From: DASSFG01 sp035547915
GTDB lineage: Bacteria; Planctomycetota; Planctomycetia; Pirellulales; JAICIG01
Length of the DNA: 64,000 nt
NCBI GenBank assembly: GCA_035547915.1
Contig: DASZTS010000121.1
Location: 1 to 64,000 of the forward strand
Direction: 5' to 3'
This document shows positions 17,158 through 25,058 of this stretch, piece by piece. Below the pieces are notes generated by a model, which was not told the origin of the DNA, made no database searches, and saw nothing but the letters and a program-made list of their open reading frames with translations. Every line of letters starts with the position of its first letter. Position 1 is the stretch's first letter. The position numbers were made by a program, and so were the translations under genes.

Positions 17158-17787
17158 TCACCCGTTCGGCATCGCAATCGGTCGCCGCCAACGGCGCCCA
17201 ATGCGTGCAAAGCCGCGGTAGATACCCGTGCCGAGCAACATCACCCCGGTCGCCAAGGTGAACCCGCCGTTGAGCGAGAACAGGATATAGGCTTCGTAGG
17301 AACCGTTCTTCGCCAGCGCGCGTTCCGCGCTAGGAAACGCGCCGAACGACTCGACAAACAGATACGCCGCGATGACCGCGAGCAAGAGAGCCCACGGCAC
17401 GAGCGGAGCACGTGACTTGTCGAGGAGATAACCTACGGTCGCCATCGTCGCGGCGCCTGCCGCCCCGACGAAAAGCGCGGCCCGTGTGACACTATCGCTG
17501 TCGACGAAGGGGATGATCCACAGCCCGGCCAGAGAGCCGAAGAAGAAGCCGCCATATTCGTCGCCCGGATGATGAAAGTTGTACCAGGCGATGGTCGACC
17601 AAAGGACGGGCAGGAACCACACGTAGAACCAACGCCGCCGCCATGCCAGGGCAAGTGCCACCTCGAGGCCGATAACAAGTGCGGGCTCGATCCGGCTGCC
17701 AAGCAACCGCCACAGGCCGAGCAGCAGTGCGACCGCGGCGGTGGCGATAAAGAGCGTCCGTAGCCGAAATTGCACGATACGGTTCAT
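17158..17787 (-). CDS. Polytopic membrane protein with planctomycete leader motif
   Basis: This encodes 209 residues starting MNRIVQFRLRTLFIATAAVAL, a variant of the RRFQFSLRTLL leader that here forms the start of the first membrane helix. About six hydrophobic segments follow (about 12-26, 33-47, 54-70, 80-95, 103-122 and 130-150, with another near 175-190). No transporter signature is seen. The C-terminus is basic (RIGRRWRRPI), suggesting it is cytoplasmic. The function is unknown. Confidence 0.6.
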   Translation of the reverse strand: MNRIVQFRLRTLFIATAAVALLLGLWRLLGSRIEPALVIGLEVALALAWRRRWFYVWFLPVLWSTIAWYNFHHPGDEYGGFFFGSLAGLWIIPFVDSDSVTRAALFVGAAGAATMATVGYLLDKSRAPLVPWALLLAVIAAYLFVESFGAFPSAERALAKNGSYEAYILFSLNGGFTLATGVMLLGTGIYRGFARIGRRWRRPIAMPNG

Positions 17788-18096
17788 GCGCGCCTACGAC
17801 TTCGCGGCCATGTTTCCTCTCCGGCAACTCACCGGCACTACCTTCGGTGGTCCCTGCCCCTACGAGGCGTAGCAGCGGCCGATAGATAACGCGATTCAGT
17901 AAAAGACCAGCCATACGGCCCTTGTTACGCTGACTGCAAAAGGAGACAGCCAGGCTTGCCGCGACGGCCGCGGCGTCTCTTGCACGTGCGGTCGCCAACT
18001 TTTAGAGTCTATGCCAATCTCTTCGGCAGGCCTTCGCGCAACCGTGTTCGTGATCGCCGCACGAGCCGGGAGTTGGCCGTTGGGACGCGAGAAAAC

Positions 18097-19056
18097 ATGT
18101 CGCAGGCGTTGGATTGTCTGTCGGTCGGTGTGCTGGTCGCCGATCATCTCTGCGCACCGATCAGCCACTGCCCGAAGCCGGGCGAGCTGGTGCTGGCCGA
18201 CCACCTGTCGTTGAACATCGGCGGATGTGCGTCGAACGCGGCCATCGACCTGGCACGGCTCGGTGTGAAGGTAGGGGTCGTGGGGTGTGTCGGTGAAGAC
18301 CCGTTCGGCCAGTTCATCATCGAGACGCTGCGGCAGCACAAGGTCGACACCCAGTCGATCCGCGCGCTGGCCGACGTCGGCACCTCGGGCACGCTGATCC
18401 TCAACGTCGCGGGCGAGGACCGCCGTTTCGTACACACCATCGGCGCCAATGGCCGGATTTCGGCCGCCGACATCCCGCTCGAACGGGTCCGCCAGGCCAA
18501 GATCTTGTACATCGGCGGTTACCTGCTGATGCCGAGCCTGGAAGGTCGGGGGCTGGCCGAGTTGTTTCGCCAGGCGCGGGCGCTCGGGGTCATGACGCTG
18601 CTCGATGTGGTTGTACCGGCTCCGGGCGACTACTGGGCCGACATGGAGCCCCTTTTGGCCGAGACCGACGTCTTTCTGCCCAATAACGACGAAGGAGAGA
18701 TCCTTACCGGGTTGTCTGATCCGCGGCAGCAGGCCGAGCGGTTCCACGCCGCTGGCGCGCGGACCGTGGTCATCACTTGCGGTGGCCGCGGCACCGTGCT
18801 CCTCGGCGACGGCGTGCGATTGGAGGCCGATACCTATCCGACGGAATGCGTCGGCGCGACGGGGGCGGGCGACGCTTTCGATGCCGGGTACATCGCCGGC
18901 CTCCTCGAGGGGGCCGATCCGCTCCGCTGCCTCGAATGGGGTAGCGCCTTGGGGGCGAGTTGCGTCCGCTCGATCGGTGCCACCGAGAGCGTCTTCGATC
19001 GCCCAGAAGCCGAAGCCTTCATGCGACAACACCGGCTGCAAGTGCGGCACTGGTGA
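18097..19056 (+). CDS. PfkB-family carbohydrate kinase
   Basis: This phosphorylates a sugar or nucleoside with ATP in the cytosol. It has 319 residues from ATG 18097. PfkB signature 1 is seen at about residues 40-65 (GGCASNAAIDLARLGVKVGVVGCVGEDPFG). Signature 2 lies at about 250-265 (CVGATGAGDAFDAGYIAGL), with the catalytic Asp in GAGDAF. The substrate is not evident; ribokinase, fructokinase or 2-keto-3-deoxygluconate kinase activity are all possible. A longer frame from 17956 would add 47 residues without homology. Confidence 0.9.
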   Translation: MSQALDCLSVGVLVADHLCAPISHCPKPGELVLADHLSLNIGGCASNAAIDLARLGVKVGVVGCVGEDPFGQFIIETLRQHKVDTQSIRALADVGTSGTLILNVAGEDRRFVHTIGANGRISAADIPLERVRQAKILYIGGYLLMPSLEGRGLAELFRQARALGVMTLLDVVVPAPGDYWADMEPLLAETDVFLPNNDEGEILTGLSDPRQQAERFHAAGARTVVITCGGRGTVLLGDGVRLEADTYPTECVGATGAGDAFDAGYIAGLLEGADPLRCLEWGSALGASCVRSIGATESVFDRPEAEAFMRQHRLQVRHW

Positions 19057-19139
19057 GCCCGGATTCCGGCATTGTGTTTGCATCCTTCGAGAAGCGTTGG
19101 GGTGAACGGCCCGTTTGTCGCTTGCGAAGGAGCATGGAC

Positions 19140-19607
19140 ATGGATACATGGATTTTGGTCGCCGATGCCGGGCGTGCGCGGATTTTTGTTTCATCGAAGA
19201 AGGGCGAGCCGTGGAGGTTGCTCGAGGAGTTCGAGCACCCCGAGAGCCGCATGAAGAACCGCGATCTCGATCCGATGGAACAGGGGCGGACGAAGCAGGC
19301 CTTCGGGGCCGGCAACCGGCCACGGATGGAACCAACCACCGCGCCGCAACAAGTCGAGAAGGAACACTTCGCCCAGTTATTGGCCGATAAGCTCTCGCAG
19401 GCGGTGGCGGAGGGAGCTTGCCCCGCACTCGTGGCGGTGGCGCCGCCTCATTTTCTCGGCCACCTGCGCAGCCGATTGAGCGATCACGCCGGCAAATGCT
19501 TGGTGGCGACGGTCGACAAAGACTATACGGGCTCCGACGCCCGTGAGCTGGCCGCGCGGCTCGACGATTTGGTGCATGCCGAACATACACCGATTGGTGT
19601 CAACTGA
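19140..19607 (+). CDS. Host-attachment-like protein (Pfam Host_attach type)
   Basis: This encodes 155 residues from ATG 19140, chosen because AAGGAG lies 7 nt upstream; ATG 19134 is too close to it. The pattern WILVADAGRARIFVS, then LLEEFEHPESR and an HFAQLLADKL helix followed by LVAVAPPHFLGHLR, matches proteins first named for attachment to host cells. They belong to a peptide-release-factor-like/ribosome-associated fold superfamily. The name reflects history rather than proven function. There is no signal peptide. It follows the PfkB kinase by about 80 bp. Confidence 0.8.
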   Translation: MDTWILVADAGRARIFVSSKKGEPWRLLEEFEHPESRMKNRDLDPMEQGRTKQAFGAGNRPRMEPTTAPQQVEKEHFAQLLADKLSQAVAEGACPALVAVAPPHFLGHLRSRLSDHAGKCLVATVDKDYTGSDARELAARLDDLVHAEHTPIGVN

Positions 19608-19651
19608 TCGACACCGGCAACCCGTGACTCGGACCCCGTCGCGATTTTGTG

Positions 19652-20014
19652 CTACGCGACGCTCTGCAAGACCTGGCCGATGTCGTCGATGGCGGTGGCT
19701 AGCGACCGTACGGCCATTTTGAAATTGGTGTGGTCCGACACCTGGGGCTGTAACTCGGCGAAGTGGGCCGAGGCCTCGCGCAAGGCTCCGAGCTTCTTGC
19801 GGATCATCTTCAGATACTCGGCCGAGTCTTGGGCGGTCCAAGCCGGCCCCACCGCCAGGCCGAAGTCGTAGAGCACGCGCACGACCTCCATCAATTCTTC
19901 GTCGTCCTCGGCCTCCTCCGAGTGCTTGACGAACGTGCGCACGACCCAGATATGGCTCAACAACGCATCGATTCGCCGCATGGCATCGTCGGGAGACACG
20001 GGTCGATCTACCAT
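19652..20014 (-). CDS. Helical hypothetical protein
   Basis: This encodes 120 residues from ATG 20014. It is mainly amphipathic helix with acidic patches (RTFVKHSEEAEDDEELMEVVRVLYDFG, then SAEYLKMIRKKLGALREASAHF). It has no signal, membrane segment or named domain. The gene lies 26 bp downstream of the membrane gene that starts at 21087 on the same strand, so they may be co-transcribed. Confidence 0.6.
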   Translation of the reverse strand: MVDRPVSPDDAMRRIDALLSHIWVVRTFVKHSEEAEDDEELMEVVRVLYDFGLAVGPAWTAQDSAEYLKMIRKKLGALREASAHFAELQPQVSDHTNFKMAVRSLATAIDDIGQVLQSVA

Positions 20015-20040
20015 CTGTCGGTCGGAATGGGCGCGTGCGC

Positions 20041-21087
20041 TTAGGTGGCCGGGTGTCCCGCCGCCGCGCCGCGCGGAGCCGATGCCGGTTCGGGCTTGTG
20101 GCCGCCGCGGGGGGCGAACACGAGCACGGTCACGGCCCCGACCACCACCAGGATCAGCCCGGCGTAGAAGAACGGACTGATCGACGCGGCGCCTTGGAGT
20201 CGGATACCGATCAGCGTGTTGATGACCGGAGCGCAGCCGAAGACCAGCGGCATGACATAGATCGGCTTGCCGCCGAAGTTGAACGCCATGATGACCCCCA
20301 AGGCTCCCAGTGCGCCGGCGGTGCCTCCCCCCAAGCTCCAGAGCGTGCCGTTGTAGGTATAGGTGCTCTCTTCCGGGATGAACTGCAAGACGGCGAGCGG
20401 CAGCAGCACGGCGATGACGAAGTACGACACGCCCACGCAGACGAGCGGGCGTAAACGGCTGCCCTGCATGAGCATCTGTCCCTTGTGCAACATCGGACCG
20501 TACACACCCCAGCAGAGGGCCGTCATGGCCACGCACGAGGTGACCACCACGGTTTGCATCATGGATATCTCGGCCGGTGCGTGCGCTTGTGCTTGTGCCG
20601 TCGGGGCGGCCGCAACGGCTGCCGCCTTGGGCTTGAATACGAGCACGCTTACGGCGCCCGCCGCCACCACGATCAGGCCGGCGATGAACAGCGGACTGGG
20701 CCGACCGTGGTCTCTGTTCGTCAACATCGTATACAGCGTGTTGACCACCGGGGCGCAGCCGAACACGAGCGGCATGACGTAGATGGGCTTGCCGCCGTTG
20801 GTGAAGGCCAGGATGATGCCCAGCGCGCCGAGCGCCCCGGCGGCACCGGCGATCAGGCTCCAGGTCGTTCCGCGGACCGTCCAGCCGCCCTTTTCGGGCC
20901 GCACCCGCAGCAACAGGCTCGGCACGACGATGGCGATGACGAAGTACGCCAGCCCCACGCAGATGAAGGGCCGCCAGTGGGCGTGCGCCCCCATGTCCTT
21001 TTGGCCCTGGTTCAACACCGGCCCATAGACACCCCAGCAGAGGGCCGTGAGGGCGACAAACAGCAGGGCCACCACAAAGTTTTTCAT
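20041..21087 (-). CDS. Internally duplicated polytopic membrane protein, EamA-like
   Basis: The 348 residues are built from two homologous halves, about 1-150 and 170-330. Each half contains TALCWGVYGP, a GALGALG-ILAF/VIMAF segment, and GGKPIYVMPLVFGCAPVVNTL, followed by a last helix. Together they give about 10 hydrophobic segments, arranged as in drug/metabolite (EamA) transporters. An Ala/Gln-rich linker (KAAAVAAAPTAQAQAHAP) joins the halves. The substrate is unknown. The tail is cytoplasmic-looking, rich in Pro and Ala. Confidence 0.75.
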   Translation of the reverse strand: MKNFVVALLFVALTALCWGVYGPVLNQGQKDMGAHAHWRPFICVGLAYFVIAIVVPSLLLRVRPEKGGWTVRGTTWSLIAGAAGALGALGIILAFTNGGKPIYVMPLVFGCAPVVNTLYTMLTNRDHGRPSPLFIAGLIVVAAGAVSVLVFKPKAAAVAAAPTAQAQAHAPAEISMMQTVVVTSCVAMTALCWGVYGPMLHKGQMLMQGSRLRPLVCVGVSYFVIAVLLPLAVLQFIPEESTYTYNGTLWSLGGGTAGALGALGVIMAFNFGGKPIYVMPLVFGCAPVINTLIGIRLQGAASISPFFYAGLILVVVGAVTVLVFAPRGGHKPEPASAPRGAAAGHPAT

Positions 21088-21172
21088 TATCTTTCGAAGC
21101 TGGCGGGAACGGGAGGGGCGCTACGCGGAACCCGTAGTTTAGCAGGCGCCGCGGCGTCTTGCCCAGCCGAAG

Positions 21173-21889
21173 TCACGCGTTCCCCGCGTCCGACGGCGGT
21201 CGCCCGGCGCGTAGCCGCTCGAGCTCGGCTTCGAGCATCTCTACTTGGCGATGCGCGGCGTCGGCTTCGCGCCTAGCTTTGGCGGCCTCGTCGGCATATT
21301 CCTCTTCGGTCGGCAGCGGTTTGCCCGTAGCCGGATCGACGAGTCGCAACAGGTATCCATCGGCGAGCAGACGCAGCCCGAGTTCCTGGCTGAATACCTG
21401 CCCGTTCGCGTCCGGCGTCATGGGTTTGTATTGTCCCGCCGAGAGCGAAAACCCTTGTAAGCACGGACGCAGATATTCGCCTTGCGGATCGAACATGAAA
21501 TATTCCCGCACTCCCAGGCTGGCGTACAGACGCGGCTTCGGGCCTTCGTCCTCGTCGCGCGTCTTGAGCGAGGTGATTTCGAAGATCACCGTCGGCACGA
21601 CGCCCTCCTCCCAGGTGCGGAACGATCGGCGAAAATGCTTCCCCCGCACTCCCTTGCTCACCATGACGCCGGGACCTCGCACTGCCGAGGGATTGCCTTC
21701 CTCATAATAGAGCAACATGTCGCCCGCCACGTGCACATCGTTGCGAAGCCGATACCAAAGCGCCAACGCGCTGTAGAGACGACAGGTGGCCACGAAGTGA
21801 TATTCGGTTTCCCCCACAGGTTCTCCGTCCGAGTCGGGGTAGAGCGGATCGAACGTGGTGCCTGGCGGCGGTCCGACCGAAATCGACAT
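21173..21889 (-). CDS. Uma2-family (DUF820) PD-(D/E)XK nuclease-like protein
   Basis: The 238 residues show the Uma2 pattern: an N-terminal helix region, a strand with GVMVSKGV where the acidic residue is usually present, then PTVIFEITSLKTRDEDEGPKPRLYASLGVREYFMFDP, matching the E-x-x-S...D...K...Y...GV-EY core. The C-terminal 50 residues are a coiled coil (YADEAAKARREADAAHRQVEMLEAELERL). The family is restriction-endonuclease-like and widespread in cyanobacteria and planctomycetes, with no proven role. The first acidic position in the usual PDV-V motif appears as PGVMV here, which could affect activity. Confidence 0.85.
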   Translation of the reverse strand: MSISVGPPPGTTFDPLYPDSDGEPVGETEYHFVATCRLYSALALWYRLRNDVHVAGDMLLYYEEGNPSAVRGPGVMVSKGVRGKHFRRSFRTWEEGVVPTVIFEITSLKTRDEDEGPKPRLYASLGVREYFMFDPQGEYLRPCLQGFSLSAGQYKPMTPDANGQVFSQELGLRLLADGYLLRLVDPATGKPLPTEEEYADEAAKARREADAAHRQVEMLEAELERLRAGRPPSDAGNA

Positions 21890-21980
21890 GGCTATGGTAT
21901 ACCTGAAATAGACAGGCCTCTCTTTTCAGTGTACCACAATCGACACTTAGGCATGGGCTCGGTTGAGCGGGCAGTGCACG

Positions 21981-23627
21981 ATGGCTCGTTATAAAAAAAT
22001 CCTGGCGGGGCTGAGGCAGCAGTTTCCGCAGCCGGTCTCCGACCCGGTCCACGATGCGTACGTCGCGTTCTCGGTGTTGCGGGCGCTCGATCAGGTCGAT
22101 CGCCTCAAGGGACAGTCGCCCATTCTCGGTCTGCCCGTCCAGCCCGACTTCACGGCGGCACGCGGGGCGCGGTTCGCCGAGAGCGGCCGGCCGTTGGAGG
22201 AGGTCATTCCCGAATTGGTCAAGCATCTGGAGGGAATGCACATCTGGGGACACCCGCTGAGCCAGATCAACGTGGTCCCTCCGCCGTCGATCGCCGGCAT
22301 CCTGGGTGTGTTGCTCGCGGCGATGTTCAACCCCAACCTGTGCAGCGAGGAGAGCGCGCGGGGCGTCGCTGCCGCGGAAGAGCGAGTGACCGCCATGACA
22401 GCCGCGCTGCTGGGCTGCGACCCGCAGTCGGCGGGCGGAGTGTTCACCTTCGGTGGCACCGGCTGTCTGCTCTATGGCGTCAAGGTGGGCCTGGAGAAGG
22501 CGCAGCCCGGTTCGTCGCGAACCGGCATCAGGCGGCCGGCCGTCGTGTTGGCCTCGGACGAGAGCCATTATTCGGCCGTGAACGTGGCCGGCTGGTTGGG
22601 TATCGGGCAGGAGAACGTCGTGCGCGTGCCGACCACCGCCGATAACGCCATCCGCCCCGACGCGCTGGCCGACGCGGCGCGCGATGCGTTGCGGCAAGGT
22701 CGGCCGATCGCGGCGATCGTCGCCACGCTCGGCACGACCGACGCCTTCGGCGTCGACGACCTGCGCGCCATCCGCACCGTGCGCGACGAGCTCGTACGAG
22801 AGTTCTCGCTCGATTACGTGCCGCACATCCATGCCGACGCGGTCATCGGTTGGGCCTGGTCGGTCTTCGCCGACTACGACTTCGCCGACAACCCGCTCGA
22901 CTTCGCATCCCCCACGCTGGCCCCGCTCGCCAGGGCGACCGAGCGGATGCGCCATCTGCCGCTGGCCGATTCGATCGGCATCGATTTCCACAAGACGGGC
23001 TACGTGCCCTACGTCTCGTCGCTCGTGCTGTTTCGCCAACGGGCCGACCTCGATCTGATCCGCCGGCCGCGCTCGACCATGCCGTACCTGTTCCAGGCCG
23101 GCCAACACCATCCCGGCACGTTCACGTTGGAGACGACGCGCAACGGCTGCGGTCCCATGTCGGCGCTGGCCAACCTGCTGCTGTTGGGCAAGGACGGCCT
23201 GCGCGTGCTGCTGGGGCACGCCGTGGAGATGGCGCAGACCTTGCGTCAGGGCATCGAGAGCCGGCCCGAATTGGCTGTCCTCAACCACGAGGACGACGGC
23301 CCGGTCACGCTCTTTCGAGCCTACCCGCCCGGCGTCGACAAGGACGTGTTGCGGCGCGAATTCGGCGATGCGTCGTTCCAGGACCGGGTCGAACGCACCA
23401 ACGAGTTCAACCGGCGGGTCTTTCGGCGTGTATGGGCCGAGGCGACGGCGGGGCGCGGCATCGCCATCTCGATGACCGACTGTTACCGCCATTCCGACTT
23501 CGGCACGCCCATCGCCGCGTTGAAGTCGTACATTCTCTCTCCCTTCACCGACGTGCCGCAGACGCACGATCTGGTTCGTCACGTATTGGCGGCACGGGAT
23601 TTCGTGCTGGCGGCCGAGACCGGTTGA
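21981..23627 (+). CDS. PLP-dependent group II decarboxylase family protein
   Basis: This is a PLP enzyme of the aromatic-amino-acid/glutamate decarboxylase fold, 548 residues from ATG 21981; a TTG at 21963 would add six. Visible marks are HIWGHPLSQINVVPPPSIAGIL near residue 100, GVFTFGGTGCLLYGVKVGLEKA near 160, DESHYSAVNVAGWLGIG, the cofactor Asp region HIHADAVIGWAW, and the probable Schiff-base lysine in SIGIDFHKTGYVPYVSS. It ends in a small C-terminal domain. The amino acid substrate cannot be assigned. It stands alone, divergent from the Uma2 gene. Confidence 0.85.
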   Translation: MARYKKILAGLRQQFPQPVSDPVHDAYVAFSVLRALDQVDRLKGQSPILGLPVQPDFTAARGARFAESGRPLEEVIPELVKHLEGMHIWGHPLSQINVVPPPSIAGILGVLLAAMFNPNLCSEESARGVAAAEERVTAMTAALLGCDPQSAGGVFTFGGTGCLLYGVKVGLEKAQPGSSRTGIRRPAVVLASDESHYSAVNVAGWLGIGQENVVRVPTTADNAIRPDALADAARDALRQGRPIAAIVATLGTTDAFGVDDLRAIRTVRDELVREFSLDYVPHIHADAVIGWAWSVFADYDFADNPLDFASPTLAPLARATERMRHLPLADSIGIDFHKTGYVPYVSSLVLFRQRADLDLIRRPRSTMPYLFQAGQHHPGTFTLETTRNGCGPMSALANLLLLGKDGLRVLLGHAVEMAQTLRQGIESRPELAVLNHEDDGPVTLFRAYPPGVDKDVLRREFGDASFQDRVERTNEFNRRVFRRVWAEATAGRGIAISMTDCYRHSDFGTPIAALKSYILSPFTDVPQTHDLVRHVLAARDFVLAAETG

Positions 23628-23741
23628 AAGAGCCAAGCTGACGAAGATTGCCGAGCGGCCCGTTGCGTCTCCCCCCTTTCGTCTGCGGGCGGGCGTTCCT
23701 ACACTACGGGCTCAAACCAGCATGCCCCGTGGAGCCGCTCG

Positions 23742-24785
23742 ATGGCCAAGAAGACCGGTACGTATCGCTTCAGCTTCGGTCCCTGGAACATTTCTACCGG
23801 CGCCGACCCGTTCGGGCCTGCCGTGCGCAAAGAGGTGCAGTTCGCCAAGAAGGTGCGCGAATACAAGAAGCTCGGCTTCGACTACGTGCAACTCCACGAC
23901 GACGACGTCGTGCCGGCCGATTGGGACGCCACGCAGACGGCCCGCGGTGTGGCCAAGGTCAAGCAGATGCTGGCCGGCGAGGGATTGCAGGGCGAATTCA
24001 TCGCCCCGCGGCTGTGGGAAGATCCACGCACGATCGACGGGGCCTATACGGCCAACAGCGCGGCGGCCCGGCGTTACGCCCGCGACCGCACGCGCCGCGC
24101 CATCGACATCGCCAACATGATGGACATCGACCTGATCGTGCTCTGGCCGGCCCGCGAAGGAACCTACATTCGCGAGGCGAAGGATGCGGCGGCCGCCGCC
24201 GGGCTGCTCGTCGATGCGGTCAACGACATGCTCGAATACGATCCGAAGATTCGCATCGTCGGTGAGATGAAGCCCAACGAACCCATGGACCAGGCCTACT
24301 GTCCGACCGTGGGGCATTTCATGGGGCTATGCTATCGCACCTGCGATCCCAAGCGCGTGGGCGTGCTCATCGAGAGTGCCCATAGCATCTTGGCGGGTCT
24401 CGATCCGTCGGACGACATGGCCTATGCCCTCTGGCACGGCAAGCTGTGGGGCGTGCACCTCAACGACCAGAACGGATTGAAGTACGACCAGGACAAGACG
24501 TTCGGGTCGGTCGACCTGCGGCGGGCTTTCAATCAGGTGTGGGTGCTCGACCGGGCCGGGTACTACGACACCGGCGTGATCGGTCTCGACATCAAGGCCA
24601 TGCGCACGACCAAGTCGGCCGACGAGACGTGTCATCTGGCGAACAGCCTGCGCATGTTCCAGCACCTGTTGAAGCTGGCTCGTAGCGTCGACTCGCAGAA
24701 GGTCGAAGCCTTCCGCCGCGATCGCGATTACGAAGGTCTCGATCTGTACATCCTCGAGCATTTGCTGGGACCCGGCGGGCATTAA
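23742..24785 (+). CDS. xylA: Xylose isomerase (actinobacterial-type TIM barrel)
   Basis: It would interconvert D-xylose and D-xylulose (or glucose and fructose) in the cytosol. The 347 residues carry the known active-site pattern: HDDD at about 52-55, the signature VLWPAREG at about 133-140, GEMKPNEP with metal-site Glu at about 175 and Lys at 177, IESAH at about 210-214, and an Asp-rich segment ending in LKYDQD at about 246-251. That segment aligns with the D-x-D metal site of actinobacterial XylA. It is some 40 residues shorter than typical 385-residue enzymes, so the dimerisation tail is reduced. VLWPAREG departs from the usual V-W-G-GREG. A related sugar-isomerase activity cannot be excluded. 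Confidence 0.75.
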   Translation: MAKKTGTYRFSFGPWNISTGADPFGPAVRKEVQFAKKVREYKKLGFDYVQLHDDDVVPADWDATQTARGVAKVKQMLAGEGLQGEFIAPRLWEDPRTIDGAYTANSAAARRYARDRTRRAIDIANMMDIDLIVLWPAREGTYIREAKDAAAAAGLLVDAVNDMLEYDPKIRIVGEMKPNEPMDQAYCPTVGHFMGLCYRTCDPKRVGVLIESAHSILAGLDPSDDMAYALWHGKLWGVHLNDQNGLKYDQDKTFGSVDLRRAFNQVWVLDRAGYYDTGVIGLDIKAMRTTKSADETCHLANSLRMFQHLLKLARSVDSQKVEAFRRDRDYEGLDLYILEHLLGPGGH

Positions 24786-24791
24786 CAATGT

Positions 24792-24814
24792 AGAGGAGGC
24801 GTCTCGCCTCCTCT
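24792..24814 (+). terminator. Hairpin after the xylose isomerase gene
   Basis: AGAGGAGGCG pairs perfectly with CGCCTCCTCT across a 3-nt loop, starting 6 bp after the stop codon. No T-run follows because the right arm merges into an 18-bp tandem repeat whose units mostly contain the same right-arm sequence. Confidence 0.55.
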
Positions 24815-25018
24815 GCGCTACTCGCCTCCTCTGCGCTACTCTCGTCCTCTGCGCTACTCTCGTCCTCTGCGCTACTCGCCTCCTCTGCGCTACTCTCGTC
24901 CTCTGCGCTACTCTCGTCCTCTGCGCTACTCGCCTCCTCTGCGCTACTCGCCTCCTCCGCGCTACTCGCCTCCTCCGCGCTACTCGCCTCCTCTGCGCTA
25001 CTCGCCTCCTCCGCGGTA
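24803..25018. repeat. 18-bp tandem repeat (minisatellite), 12 units
   Basis: Twelve exact-length units follow one another without spacers. The main form is CTCGCCTCCTCTGCGCTA. A second form, CTCTCGTCCTCTGCGCTA, occupies units 3, 4, 6 and 7, and late units carry CCGC in place of CTGC. The block lies between convergent genes (xylose isomerase and sulfatase) and is strongly pyrimidine-rich on the plus strand. The first unit is the right arm of the preceding hairpin. Confidence 0.95.
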
Positions 25019-25025
25019 GTCGGGC

Positions 25026-25050
25026 AGGCGCCTATCTGTGATAAGCGCCT
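25026..25050 (-). terminator. Hairpin downstream of the sulfatase gene
   Basis: AGGCGCCTATC pairs with GATAAGCGCCT (10 of 11 positions) across the 3-nt loop TGT. It begins about 9 bp after the sulfatase stop on the minus strand. It is terminator-like in shape but without a T-run. Confidence 0.45.
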
Positions 25051-25058
25051 ACCAGCCC

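Noticed and set aside
24803..25018. Possible CRISPR array
   Set aside because: Units follow each other with no spacers and the unit is only 18 bp, so this is a minisatellite.
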